From: Suilimivivens sp964571145
Lineage (GTDB): Bacteria > Bacillota > Clostridia > Lachnospirales > Lachnospiraceae
Direction of reading: 5' to 3'
Assembly: GCA_964571145.1 (NCBI GenBank)
Contig: CAZNAP010000069.1
Location: 1 to 12,729 of the forward strand
DNA length: 12,729 bases
Below the pieces are notes generated by a model. The model was not told the DNA's origin. It did not search any database and saw nothing but the letters and a program-made list of their open reading frames with translations. This document shows, one piece after another, positions 1 through 7,694 of the stretch (position 1 is the first letter of the stretch; every line of letters starts with the position of its first letter). A program made the translations under genes and the position numbers.

Positions 1-52
1 TGGGTGCCGCATTATGCAGATACACAACTAATGAAATAAACTTCTTTTCCAT
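1..52 (-). CDS. N-terminal start of a probable family 2 glycosyltransferase (partial)
   Basis: Only the first 17 codons are inside the window; the gene runs off the left edge. The reading begins MEKKFISLVVYLHNAAP. A short charged start followed by a hydrophobic strand ending in Y-L-H-N resembles the first beta strand of GT-A fold family 2 glycosyltransferases, where the strand is followed by the nucleotide-binding loop. An AGGAG ribosome binding site (59-63) lies six bases before the ATG, and the start is only 11 bases after the stop of the FAD oxidoreductase gene, so it is almost surely the next gene of that operon. That a gene starts here is well supported; the family assignment rests on very few residues and is an inference. 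Confidence 0.6.
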   Translation of the reverse strand, partial: MEKKFISLVVYLHNAAP

Positions 53-63
53 TGACTTCTCCT

Positions 64-1188
64 CTACAAATACTCATCTAAATCATATACTGTATTAATT
101 TTCCCGGATAACACACTTAAAAAGACCGGTTCTTTGCTTAGGAACTTCATTGCGGTAGGCCTGGAATCATCCACCTCTGAACTCTTTAAAATTGGTTTCA
201 TAGAATACAGAGATTGCTTATAAGTGTACGCAAATTCCGGCTTTAAATATTTATCAGCTAAATGTGACATATACGGCCATGCCGAGTCCGGCTTGTGGCT
301 GCAGGTACTGCAATTTCCAAGATTTTCCATGGTGCACTGCGTTCCTCTCTGGCAAGAGAAGGCTGGCTTCGTTTCATAACTGGATACATGGGGTGTAAAA
401 GTAACCGCGGTGAGAGAATGCATCCCTGTTTTGCCAAAGGGCATAATTGAGAAGAACGGACCATCCATAACCGTAATCCCTGTTTTCTCCAACGCTTTTG
501 AAGGTTGACACAGAATAATCTCACATAATTCATATTTTATATCAAAAAACTCCTTGGATACCCCTTCCAGCTTATCGATTATTTGATTGACAGAAGCATA
601 GGTTGCATTCAGTACAAACGGAGCTTCAAATTCACGTCCATCCGATAACCGAATCACAAACTGATTTGCATCCTTCACAATCCCGGTAATCCGTACATCA
701 AACTGCAATTCCACATTCGCATGCTTTTGCAACTCTTCTTCGAAATATGCCTGCAATATCTTCGCATCATAAGTATACTCCTGCGTCAGGAAAGCACCAT
801 CACACATGCCCGGTCGAAAATAACGGGAAGTAGCCACCTCCTCACACGAAATATCCGCGGCGCGACAAAAATCCATAAACTGCTGTGCACTGGTCCACGA
901 AAATTGTCCGGAAGTAGCATAAATCTGTTCAAATTGATCATGAATGCAAAAATTGAATTCCTCTGTGAATCGTCTAAAATAGCCTGCTGATTTAATAGCA
1001 GTCGTCAGACTTCTGGGATAATGATAGCCCATATGAACTCTGGCTTGATTGATATAGGTAGCACGCCCGAATGGCTGAGCATCGCACTCCAATACCAACA
1101 CCTTTTCCCCCTTTATAGCACAGAATCTGGCAGCATATAAACCATATAATCCTGCTCCGATTATTATCTTATCATACTGCTGGTTCAT
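64..1188 (-). CDS. FAD-dependent oxidoreductase, DAO (amino acid oxidase-like) family
   Basis: A cytosolic flavoprotein of 374 residues. Near the N-terminus is a Rossmann dinucleotide-binding motif, IIGAGLYGL (G-x-G-x-x-G at about residues 11-16), and the Glu closing the second strand (VLVLEC) that binds the FAD ribose. Further on, NQARVHMGYHYPRS (about 47-60) matches the conserved flavin-proximal segment of DAO-fold enzymes such as L-2-hydroxyglutarate oxidase. The substrate cannot be read from sequence; its setting among glycosyltransferases suggests a sugar or a sugar-linked amino acid. An unusual feature is a C-x5-C-x7-C-x2-C cluster at about residues 279-296. I chose the ATG at 1188, with AAGGAG (1199-1204) ten bases before; an in-frame TTG directly upstream (1191) is an alternative seven bases from the same site. 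The gene lies 44 bases after the GT-C gene and 11 before the next start, so cotranscription is likely. Confidence 0.8.
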   Translation of the reverse strand: MNQQYDKIIIGAGLYGLYAARFCAIKGEKVLVLECDAQPFGRATYINQARVHMGYHYPRSLTTAIKSAGYFRRFTEEFNFCIHDQFEQIYATSGQFSWTSAQQFMDFCRAADISCEEVATSRYFRPGMCDGAFLTQEYTYDAKILQAYFEEELQKHANVELQFDVRITGIVKDANQFVIRLSDGREFEAPFVLNATYASVNQIIDKLEGVSKEFFDIKYELCEIILCQPSKALEKTGITVMDGPFFSIMPFGKTGMHSLTAVTFTPHVSSYETKPAFSCQRGTQCTMENLGNCSTCSHKPDSAWPYMSHLADKYLKPEFAYTYKQSLYSMKPILKSSEVDDSRPTAMKFLSKEPVFLSVLSGKINTVYDLDEYL

Positions 1189-1232
1189 CAATTACTTTCT
1201 CCTTACCCTAGTCACTCGATGCTTAAATCCGT

Positions 1233-2723
1233 TTATCTGATAGGTACACGGTATAACGTGTATTCTTCTCCTCGCGCAGTATCCTCTTCGGTTTGATACA
1301 TCACTTCAAAATCCTGTAACTTCTCCGTACCGCTCAGGCAAGAATCTCGACTATCCAATAAGTAAACAGCCTCTCGATCAGGAAAAGCATCCTTCGCCCA
1401 AACGTATAAAGCTTCCACAGAAATACCCTGTTCCTGTTCCTCGCTATAATCTGCATAATAGACCTTTTGACCTGTTCCTGCATAGTAAAATTCATAATCT
1501 TTCAGGTACGCCATTACAGTTGAGCCACAAGGCACATCTGTCACAATTAAAACTTCTTCATTTGAAATTTCCGTCTCTATGTAAGCTGCTGCATTTACGC
1601 CGTCTGAATAAGAACCACGTAATGCATTATCTAAACTGGATGCTTCACTTTCAGAATTCCAGTTCAAAAACATACAAACTGCCAATACCACCAGCCAAAA
1701 CTCTGCCAGATACATAACAATCCTGTTCAGCTTACCCGGCTTTTCCGCCTCATTCTGAAGATACCACACCCAAAGCATCCAGATAAATACAAAGCATAGA
1801 GAAATAAAATGCCAGATATGTAATTGATATACCAATACACTAAATAAAGACTGTAGTAAAAAGGAACCGGACATAACCAGTAATGGCCAGAAGTTCTTGA
1901 CTCTAATCGAAATCACCAGCCCAAGCACCAGCAAGACTAAAAACGCTATGGTACAAAAAAATTTCTCCTGACCGGTCATTCTCATTAGTATTGTATAGGA
2001 ATAGTTCTTAATCTCCTGCAATAATTCCGTGAGTCCCATATCCCTCATCTGATAATGTGGGCTGTCAGAAACTTGCCTAAATTCAGCCATCCATAACAAT
2101 AAACTGGCCAGTGGAATCCAAATTCCACGTAATATCTTCATTATAAGTGTTTTGGATTTGGTACGGATAAAGGTGCTGAAGCCTTCCCATAACCACATGG
2201 CTGAGATCAATCCTGCACCTGCAAGTGCAATGGTATCAGCCTGTACCAGCAGTCCCAAAAGCAATCCATATAGAACAGGCTTTTCATTCCGCTTAGGATA
2301 ACACCATGCCAGTAATATGAACAATAAGGCTATAAGACAATAATTTCTGGCGATTACCGAATAAAAATATGTAAATATGGGACTGAATAAACACACAATC
2401 TTAGTCACAATATGTACAGGTGCTTTCCATAAGAACAGACCGGCACTTACAGCCATAATCAGCAAACTAATCATGCCGATTGTACCAAAGGGTAAGCCCA
2501 TTTTAGCAAACGGCATAACCAGCAAATACCATAAACAGGGATGTCCCTGATACTTAATTTCCACAAAAAGCTGTAGCGGATTCAGGCTTCTGGCTATCAG
2601 CCATACATTTGCCTCATCCCGCCACAGCTCGTGTCGCATTAACAATATTCCATTAAAAATTATCCAGACTGCAAATATACCTGCTAACGTGATTATTCGC
2701 AGTTTTTTCTTCTCATCTGTCAT
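1233..2723 (-). CDS. Polytopic membrane protein, probable GT-C type (ArnT/PMT-like) glycosyltransferase
   Basis: A 496-residue protein with about ten hydrophobic helices in residues 1-355 and a soluble C-terminal part (about 365-496), presumably outside the membrane. After the first helix comes WRDEANVW (about 34-41), and shortly after GHPCLWYLLVMP (about 60-71). An acidic pair in the first outer loop followed by a G-H-P-x-L-W-Y-x-L helix start is the hallmark of GT-C glycosyltransferases of the GT39/ArnT kind, which take sugars from polyprenyl-phosphate donors. Acceptor and sugar are unknown. A DPM1/GtrB-like gene that could make such a donor lies in the same window (7829-8755). The ATG at 2723 has no good ribosome binding site of its own; a tiny upstream cistron ending in ATGA overlap may feed it. 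A good promoter (2757-2785) lies just upstream. A membrane protein of another function is possible but less likely. Confidence 0.7.
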   Translation of the reverse strand: MTDEKKKLRIITLAGIFAVWIIFNGILLMRHELWRDEANVWLIARSLNPLQLFVEIKYQGHPCLWYLLVMPFAKMGLPFGTIGMISLLIMAVSAGLFLWKAPVHIVTKIVCLFSPIFTYFYSVIARNYCLIALLFILLAWCYPKRNEKPVLYGLLLGLLVQADTIALAGAGLISAMWLWEGFSTFIRTKSKTLIMKILRGIWIPLASLLLWMAEFRQVSDSPHYQMRDMGLTELLQEIKNYSYTILMRMTGQEKFFCTIAFLVLLVLGLVISIRVKNFWPLLVMSGSFLLQSLFSVLVYQLHIWHFISLCFVFIWMLWVWYLQNEAEKPGKLNRIVMYLAEFWLVVLAVCMFLNWNSESEASSLDNALRGSYSDGVNAAAYIETEISNEEVLIVTDVPCGSTVMAYLKDYEFYYAGTGQKVYYADYSEEQEQGISVEALYVWAKDAFPDREAVYLLDSRDSCLSGTEKLQDFEVMYQTEEDTARGEEYTLYRVPIR

Positions 2724-2734
2724 CCCGCACCCAT
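2720..2734 (-). other. Four-codon minicistron overlapping the GT-C gene start
   Basis: On the minus strand an ATG (2732-2734) is followed by Gly-Ala-Gly and a TGA whose first two bases are the last two of the GT-C start codon (ATGA overlap). It has a well-placed purine-rich site, AGAGGA (2740-2745), five bases before its ATG, whereas the GT-C ATG has none at the normal distance. The layout fits termination-reinitiation. It could also be chance, with AGAGGA serving the GT-C start weakly from about 16 bases away. Confidence 0.3.
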
Positions 2735-2756
2735 TTATTTCCTCTAAACTATATAA

Positions 2757-2785
2757 ATGTTAGCACGATATAAAAGACAGGTCAA
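2757..2785 (-). promoter_or_regulatory. Promoter of the GT-C / FAD oxidoreductase genes
   Basis: Reading the minus strand, TTGACC (2780-2785) and TAACAT (2757-2762) are separated by 17 bases. The -35 box matches the sigma-A consensus at five of six positions, the -10 box at four of six. It fits the 65-base gap between the lipoprotein stop (2789) and the GT-C start (2723). The predicted transcript would start near 2750, leaving almost no leader before the AGAGGA site at 2740-2745. Confidence 0.5.
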
Positions 2786-2788
2786 ATA

Positions 2789-3874
2789 CTAATTGTTTTT
2801 CGTTTCTTCATATTCCAGAATCATCTTAGCCAAAGCATCTGCATATAACTGACGACCCTCCTGGCTTAAATGAACTCCGTCTTCCAGATACTGGTCAGCT
2901 GTATATCCATCTATCCCTAAATCCTGATAAGCATTTAAGAACAAAGTCTGCTGCTCATTCGCAATATAATTACAGATTCCCTTATAATCGAATAATGTTC
3001 CATAACCGGTATTTAGTGAATTACCATCTCCAAGCATATAGCCTTCCCCATTATAAAACTGCGCATAATTAGGGGCACAAAGAATAATTGTTGCATCAGG
3101 AGCTACACCTGACAATACCGTTACAGCATATCTGAGTGCACCTGCATAACATCGCAGGTCATAGGTGGTTCCCGGTATATCTAACGGTACCGCTCTGAAA
3201 TAATCATTCATTCCGTATTCCACAATAAAATAATCCGTTTGGGAAAAATCTATATTGGGATTATCCAGAATCTCCTTTGCTCTTTTACCTTCAAATACAT
3301 CCGAAGAAATGGCACCTCGTAAGACATTCACAATTCCACACAGACTTGTCGAAGTCCACTTCTCATACTCTTGTGATTCTTCCCACTCGATTGCAGCACT
3401 GGTTCCTCCAATCGCAAGATTATAAACATCTGCTTCGCACTGAAGTGCCGTCAAATAAGGCACGCCGGTTCCGTCTCGGTTAAAATCAAAAATACTGTCT
3501 CCCAAAAAGACCAACTGCATTTCATTGGAGGTTGGTTCCACCTGATCCTCTTCTGTAATTATCTGCTCCTTTTGTGGTTCCGACAATTCAATTGAGGGCT
3601 TTATGGGTATGACTCCCTCAGCAATTTCAGGTTCCACCGAAATAGGGATGGGCGTCGGTTTCGTCTCTGCTGTTTCTTCCTTGACGCCAACTGTATCCGG
3701 TTCAATCACTTCTTCTTTCTCAACAACTTCTCCTGTTTCCGTCAAAATAACATTTTCTGCCAGATTATCATCCGCCGGATTCATTTCTTCTTTGGTGCTT
3801 CTGCCACAACCGGCTATCAAAACAGCTCCAATTAATATGCTTCCGACTATATTCAGCATTCTTCTTTTTTTCAT
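2789..3874 (-). CDS. SGNH/GDSL-hydrolase family lipoprotein
   Basis: A secreted, lipid-anchored esterase or deacetylase candidate of 361 residues. It opens with a type II signal peptide: basic MKKRR, a hydrophobic stretch, and the lipobox LIAGC with the lipidated Cys at residue 23. Residues 24-118 form a low-complexity linker rich in Glu, Pro, Thr and Val that would hold the enzyme off the membrane. The SGNH blocks are all visible: block I LVFLGDS with nucleophile Ser127, block II Gly in NLAIGG (about 156), block III GMND (221-224) with Asn223, and block V DGVH with Asp332 and His335. The likely substrate is an O-acyl group on a surface polymer, given the MBOAT O-acyltransferase nearby; this is an inference. 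An in-frame extension upstream to 3997 exists, but the ATG at 3874 has AGAGGAG (3885-3891) ten bases before it and starts the signal peptide, so I prefer it. Confidence 0.88.
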   Translation of the reverse strand: MKKRRMLNIVGSILIGAVLIAGCGRSTKEEMNPADDNLAENVILTETGEVVEKEEVIEPDTVGVKEETAETKPTPIPISVEPEIAEGVIPIKPSIELSEPQKEQIITEEDQVEPTSNEMQLVFLGDSIFDFNRDGTGVPYLTALQCEADVYNLAIGGTSAAIEWEESQEYEKWTSTSLCGIVNVLRGAISSDVFEGKRAKEILDNPNIDFSQTDYFIVEYGMNDYFRAVPLDIPGTTYDLRCYAGALRYAVTVLSGVAPDATIILCAPNYAQFYNGEGYMLGDGNSLNTGYGTLFDYKGICNYIANEQQTLFLNAYQDLGIDGYTADQYLEDGVHLSQEGRQLYADALAKMILEYEETKNN

Positions 3875-3931
3875 AAAATAACAACTCCTCTCAAAGCAAC
3901 CTATCTCTACTAACTCATTACCTGCTTTCTG

Positions 3932-3960
3932 AATATAGAATAACATATTTTTAATCAAAA
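3932..3960 (-). promoter_or_regulatory. Weak candidate promoter of the SGNH lipoprotein gene
   Basis: On the minus strand TATATT (3932-3937) matches the -10 consensus at five of six positions. The -35 partner is poor: TTTTGA (3955-3960) at 17-base spacing or TTGATT (3953-3958) at 15. The 176-base gap before the lipoprotein ATG, together with the inverted repeat further upstream, argues for a separate start of transcription, but the boxes alone are not convincing. Confidence 0.3.
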
Positions 3961-3979
3961 TCCACATTTGTGCACATGA

Positions 3980-4017
3980 ATTAAGAATTGTTTCCATAAC
4001 CTTAAAGAATTCTTAAT
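3980..4017 (-). repeat. AT-rich inverted repeat upstream of the SGNH lipoprotein gene
   Basis: Two perfect 10-base arms, ATTAAGAATT (3980-3989) and AATTCTTAAT (4008-4017), are separated by 18 bases. The right arm also overlaps the palindrome AAGAATTCTT (4005-4014), so the unit AAGAATT occurs at 3983 and 4005, 22 bases apart (about two helical turns). It lies upstream of the candidate lipoprotein promoter, where an activator site would be. As an RNA hairpin it would be weak (few G-C pairs) and no T run follows it on the minus strand, so a terminator is unlikely. In such AT-rich DNA a chance repeat cannot be ruled out. Confidence 0.4.
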
Positions 4018-4050
4018 ATCCTTATCTTCTATATTTTATTCAAAAAAAAG

Positions 4051-5046
4051 CTAATTATTCCTTAAAAACCACTGTGCAAATCGTCCCAATCCTTCTTCAA
4101 TGGTGGTAGACGGTTTAAAGTTAAAATCCTCCATCAACTCTTGTACATCGGCATAGGTTTGATAAACATCCCCCTGCTGCATGGGCAAAAATTCTTTGAT
4201 TGCCTGCTTTCCCAGACACTTTTCTAAAGTTTCGATAAAAACCATCAGCTTTTCAGGTTTATTATTTCCAATGTTATATATCTTATAATAAGCCCCATTC
4301 TCATCACTTTCAGGTGCATTAGGCAGTATATTCATCATTCCGGTAATAATATCGTCAATATAGGTGAAATCCCTCATCATATCCCCGTTATTATAAATTT
4401 GTATGGGTTCTCCCGCTTTGATTTTATTGGCAAATTTATAATAAGCCATATCTGGTCTTCCCATGGGACCATACACTGTGAAAAAGCGTAATCCGGTGAG
4501 CGGTATACCATATAGTTTGCTATAAGAATAAGCCATCAGTTCATTAGATTTCTTAGTAGCTGCATAAAGACTTACCGGCTTGTCTACCTGATCCTGCGTG
4601 GAAAAAGGCACTTTGGTATTTCCTCCATAAACCGAACTGGAAGATGCAAACACCAGATGCTCCACCGGATAATGACGACAAGCTTCCAAAATATTAAAAA
4701 ATCCAACAATATTAGACTGAATATAGGCATCCGGATTATCAATACTGTATCGCACGCCGGCCTGTGCTGCTAAATTAACAACAATATCAGGATGATACTG
4801 TTCAAACACAGACATAACACGCGCGCAATCGGCTAAATCTGCCTTTATAAAAACAAATTTACTATACTCGTTTAGAATAGCAAGCCGTTCTTCTTTTAGG
4901 GAAACCTCATAATAATCGTTCACATTGTCATAGCCTATTACCGTTGATCCCTGATCAAGCAATGCTTTGGCAAGATAAAAACCAATAAATCCTGCACTTC
5001 CTGTTACTAAATAAGTTTTACTAGTATCTAATGCCTTCATTTTCAT
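4051..5046 (-). CDS. NAD-dependent epimerase, UDP-glucuronate 4-epimerase type
   Basis: A cytosolic extended short-chain dehydrogenase/reductase of 331 residues that probably converts UDP-glucuronate to UDP-galacturonate. It shows the NAD site TGSAGFIG near the N-terminus, NLAAQAGVRYSI, the catalytic Ser run ASSSSVYG, and the Tyr-Lys pair in SLYAATKKSNE. These, with GLRFFTVYGPMGRPDMA, match the CapI/LspL-type UDP-glucuronate 4-epimerases more than GalE. The matching substrate-making enzyme, UDP-glucose 6-dehydrogenase, is at 8774-10087. A longer in-frame reading to 5094 would overlap the preceding gene by 26 bases. I chose the ATG at 5046 because GGAGAG (5056-5061) lies nine bases before it, the NAD motif then falls near residue 15 as usual, and the overlap disappears (22-base gap). 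An A run (eight T on the transcript, 4042-4049) follows the stop without a clear hairpin. A decarboxylating or other UDP-sugar epimerase remains possible. Confidence 0.88.
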   Translation of the reverse strand: MKMKALDTSKTYLVTGSAGFIGFYLAKALLDQGSTVIGYDNVNDYYEVSLKEERLAILNEYSKFVFIKADLADCARVMSVFEQYHPDIVVNLAAQAGVRYSIDNPDAYIQSNIVGFFNILEACRHYPVEHLVFASSSSVYGGNTKVPFSTQDQVDKPVSLYAATKKSNELMAYSYSKLYGIPLTGLRFFTVYGPMGRPDMAYYKFANKIKAGEPIQIYNNGDMMRDFTYIDDIITGMMNILPNAPESDENGAYYKIYNIGNNKPEKLMVFIETLEKCLGKQAIKEFLPMQQGDVYQTYADVQELMEDFNFKPSTTIEEGLGRFAQWFLRNN

Positions 5047-5068
5047 ACTTCTCATCTCTCCACTATTA

Positions 5069-6142
5069 TCATTCAAAAATTCCCTCATAATCATAATTGA
5101 GGAAAAACTGTCTTTCCTGCTCCAGCCTGTCCATATAATTCTCTTTGGTCATTAACCCTACATCTGTTGCCATCCATTGCAAAATCATGGAGTTCACCTC
5201 AGCAGAATAATGTCCATCATCATTATAGTAATTCAAATCACAGACAATCTCCGGATGATCAAAGAAACTAAACAACTTCACATTCGGACATTGCAGCAAT
5301 AATTCTGTCGCCGTACGCTCTGCCTCGATTTGCTTGAACAATATACCTTGTATGTTCAAGGCATCGAAGTAGCAAATACTGTGTGGTGTATAAAATAAAT
5401 AGAATGTTGTATCGGGATATTGATTGAACAGCTGTACCATATTTTTTTCAATCGTTTGTGTGACCAACTCCTGATCCTCCACTCCAAACTCTGTATCTTC
5501 TGCTAATTTCAGACTCTGTCTGTCATAGGAATACAAAATATGTTCCAGTCCTGTTTCATATTGCCAGGAGGCATACTCATCCATGGTCGTACTTGGTTCT
5601 CCCTGTATCGACATTGCTAAATTATTTAAAGTCCCATGGTATAAAATCGATTTATTAAATAGATAAGGCGCATCATTCAGAATCGTATCGTCATACAGAT
5701 AGTTGGGATATTCTTCGTATTTAGACCAATCATAACTGCGCAGTAATCCATTGTAGTCGATTGCCAAAACGACTGTTTTCAGTTCACTGTTTCGATGCAG
5801 GGCTCTGTCCAAATTTTCGCATAATTCCTGATAACCGGCACCGGATAGGGGTTCCTTGACTGACTGCGTGCCAAACAATTCATCCATTTCGCTGGTCTTA
5901 AAATTCTGTGCCATAGAAGTTCCTGTAATGATTGCATCATAATCAAAATGTCTGGAAATACCGTCGTTGATGTATCGCTCCTCGTACAATCGATAAGAAA
6001 GGAAGGATAGTGGTTTATGATAATGAAAATAGGGATCCACAATAATCATCAGTATTGCTATGGCAGACAGCATAGCAATCAACAACACAATGCTTTTTAT
6101 AAACCAGCGTTTGGCCAGTTTCTGTTCAGTAATTGTTTCCAC
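5069..6142 (-). CDS. Membrane-anchored SGNH-like protein, MBOAT partner
   Basis: A 357-residue protein with one N-terminal membrane helix (about 14-35) and the rest probably outside the cell. It has a block I-like GTS (residues 74-76, Ser76) after a hydrophobic strand and a block V-like DDGH (308-311) near the C-terminus, giving a plausible Ser/Asp/His triad in the style of AlgJ/AlgX/DltD partners of MBOAT acyltransferases. The overall sequence is divergent and I cannot name a family with certainty. It follows the MBOAT gene by 13 bases, and such a pair usually transfers acyl groups onto a surface polymer. The start codon is GTG (6140-6142), set by a strong AAGGAGG (6148-6154) five bases before; an overlapping ATG two bases upstream is out of frame. 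Residue one is therefore Met from GTG. Confidence 0.75.
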   Translation of the reverse strand: METITEQKLAKRWFIKSIVLLIAMLSAIAILMIIVDPYFHYHKPLSFLSYRLYEERYINDGISRHFDYDAIITGTSMAQNFKTSEMDELFGTQSVKEPLSGAGYQELCENLDRALHRNSELKTVVLAIDYNGLLRSYDWSKYEEYPNYLYDDTILNDAPYLFNKSILYHGTLNNLAMSIQGEPSTTMDEYASWQYETGLEHILYSYDRQSLKLAEDTEFGVEDQELVTQTIEKNMVQLFNQYPDTTFYLFYTPHSICYFDALNIQGILFKQIEAERTATELLLQCPNVKLFSFFDHPEIVCDLNYYNDDGHYSAEVNSMILQWMATDVGLMTKENYMDRLEQERQFFLNYDYEGIFE

Positions 6143-6147
6143 ATCTT

Positions 6148-6154
6148 CCTCCTT
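6148..6154 (-). promoter_or_regulatory. Ribosome binding site fixing the GTG start of the SGNH-like gene
   Basis: AAGGAGG on the minus strand lies two bases after the MBOAT stop codon (6156-6158 on the plus coordinates) and five bases before the GTG at 6142. It makes the non-ATG start credible and places both genes in one translationally linked unit. Confidence 0.7.
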
Positions 6155-6155
6155 C

Positions 6156-7637
6156 CTAGAAATTCACATATAAGAATTCACTGATTTCAGCCAATGACAT
6201 AATACTCCAGAATAATAAACCAACTACCGTAATCAGCTTGCCCGTTGTTAGCTTCATCTTCTGAACCTTCTCTTGTGTATTTGACATAAAAAAACATGCA
6301 AACAGTAATAATCCAATCAATATTGCCTGGAACAATCCGGGATAATTACTAATCACAGTACCAAATCCAACCCGATACAATACACTAATTTCCATCAAAC
6401 CTAGAATTTCTTCTGTAATCGGTTGAAAAACAGAGCCTATCCCTCCGGTAAACAACTGCTGCCACAGAAGTCGCAAATCACCAAAGGAAGATGCCCTGAA
6501 AATACTCCATGCAAAGGTAGTGACAACAAACGCGCCTGCCACTTTTATAAATTTCGGCAACTTCCATTCAGAGTACTTCATCATCTTCTCAGCTACAATA
6601 AACAAACCATTCAATGCGCCCCAAAGCACAAATGTCCAATTGGCTCCATGCCAAAAACCGCTCACCAGAAATACAATCATGACATTCACATAAGTCCGTA
6701 TCCTGCCCTTCCTGCTACCTCCTAACGGAATGTAAATGTATTTCGTAAAAAAGCGGGTTAACGTCATATGCCATCTATCCCAAAAATCCGATATCGACTC
6801 TGCCTTATAAGGCGAGTTAAAGTTAATCGGAAGTTCCATATTTAACATACGGGCTATACCCAGTGCCATATCACAATAGCCACTGAAATCAAAATAAATC
6901 TGCAGAGAATAGCTAATCATGACCAGTATGACACTGTTCGAATTCAGCTGCCCAATCTCTCCATATCCAACATTCACTATTTTTGCTAAGGTATCTGCAA
7001 TCAATACCTTCTTCGCCAAACCAAGCGCAAAAGCATAAATGCCCTTGCTCATATTCGCATAATTAATCTGTTTCTTCTGCACATCCCTAAACTGAGGAAT
7101 CAGCTCACTATGATATGCAATTGGTCCCTGTATGAGCTTTGGGAAAAACGTAACATACGTGGTGTACTCCAGAAGGCTGTAATCATTACATTCTCCGCGG
7201 TAGGCATCCACAAGAAATGCAATTTGTGCAAAGGTATAAAAGCTGATACCTAAAGGTAACAGAACCTCCAGAAATGGCATATTTGTTTTGAATGCTACAT
7301 TCAAATTAGCAATAAAGAAATCGTAGTATTTACAGATAAACAAAAGTCCCACATTCATTAGAATGCCGATTACCAAAAGCATCTTTCTAACGTCCGTTGT
7401 CTTCATCTTAGGCTCTCGTTTAACCCTTGTTATCCAATGATAGATGAGATAATTAACAGCGATACTAGCTAACAAGATTATTAAGTAATAGATGTTCTGA
7501 TAGCCGCAAAACCAACAAGACATACCTACCAGGAATACCATGGCAAGTTTATACTGTTTGAAATGATTCAATCCAAAATAACCGATTAAAACCAATGGCA
7601 AATATAATAAAATAAATATGTAAGAATTAAACAGCAT
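6156..7637 (-). CDS. MBOAT family O-acyltransferase (AlgI/DltB/PatA-like)
   Basis: A 493-residue membrane protein with about ten or more hydrophobic helices, typical length for bacterial MBOAT enzymes that move acyl groups across the membrane for O-acylation of polysaccharide. The family core is present: FPKLIQGPI (about 165-173), YFDFSGYCDMALG (248-260), SDFWDRWHMTLTRFF (283-297) with His290, YIPLGGSRKG, and SGFWHGANWTFVLWG (326-340) with the catalytic His330. It is the first gene of a leftward operon: the SGNH-like partner follows after 13 bases and the uronate epimerase after that, suggesting acylation of a galacturonate-containing polymer (inference). AAGGAG lies seven bases before the ATG. 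A strong candidate promoter (7732-7760) and a dyad (7695-7728) lie upstream. Confidence 0.93.
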   Translation of the reverse strand: MLFNSYIFILLYLPLVLIGYFGLNHFKQYKLAMVFLVGMSCWFCGYQNIYYLIILLASIAVNYLIYHWITRVKREPKMKTTDVRKMLLVIGILMNVGLLFICKYYDFFIANLNVAFKTNMPFLEVLLPLGISFYTFAQIAFLVDAYRGECNDYSLLEYTTYVTFFPKLIQGPIAYHSELIPQFRDVQKKQINYANMSKGIYAFALGLAKKVLIADTLAKIVNVGYGEIGQLNSNSVILVMISYSLQIYFDFSGYCDMALGIARMLNMELPINFNSPYKAESISDFWDRWHMTLTRFFTKYIYIPLGGSRKGRIRTYVNVMIVFLVSGFWHGANWTFVLWGALNGLFIVAEKMMKYSEWKLPKFIKVAGAFVVTTFAWSIFRASSFGDLRLLWQQLFTGGIGSVFQPITEEILGLMEISVLYRVGFGTVISNYPGLFQAILIGLLLFACFFMSNTQEKVQKMKLTTGKLITVVGLLFWSIMSLAEISEFLYVNF

Positions 7638-7694
7638 ATATTTGCTCCTTGTGAGAATTTAACGCCTTCATTTAGTATCAACGATTGATCAAAC

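Noticed and set aside
3603..3881. 92-codon plus-strand reading rich in Ser, Thr and Val
   Set aside because: It is the antisense shadow of the low-complexity linker and signal peptide of the lipoprotein.
3875..3997. In-frame N-terminal extension of the SGNH lipoprotein by 41 residues
   Set aside because: It would bury the signal peptide and lipobox; the ATG at 3874 has a well-spaced AGAGGAG site and begins a standard lipoprotein signal.
4041..4050. A run of eight T on the transcript after the epimerase stop as an intrinsic terminator
   Set aside because: No GC-containing hairpin precedes it; the run alone does not support a terminator, though leaky termination is possible.
5047..5094. Longer start for the epimerase (16 extra residues)
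   Set aside because: It overlaps the preceding gene by 26 bases and pushes the NAD motif away from the N-terminus; GGAGAG at 5056-5061 fits the ATG at 5046.
5779..6042. 87-codon open reading in another frame on the minus strand
   Set aside because: It lies wholly within the SGNH-like gene, has no family resemblance and no good ribosome binding site.
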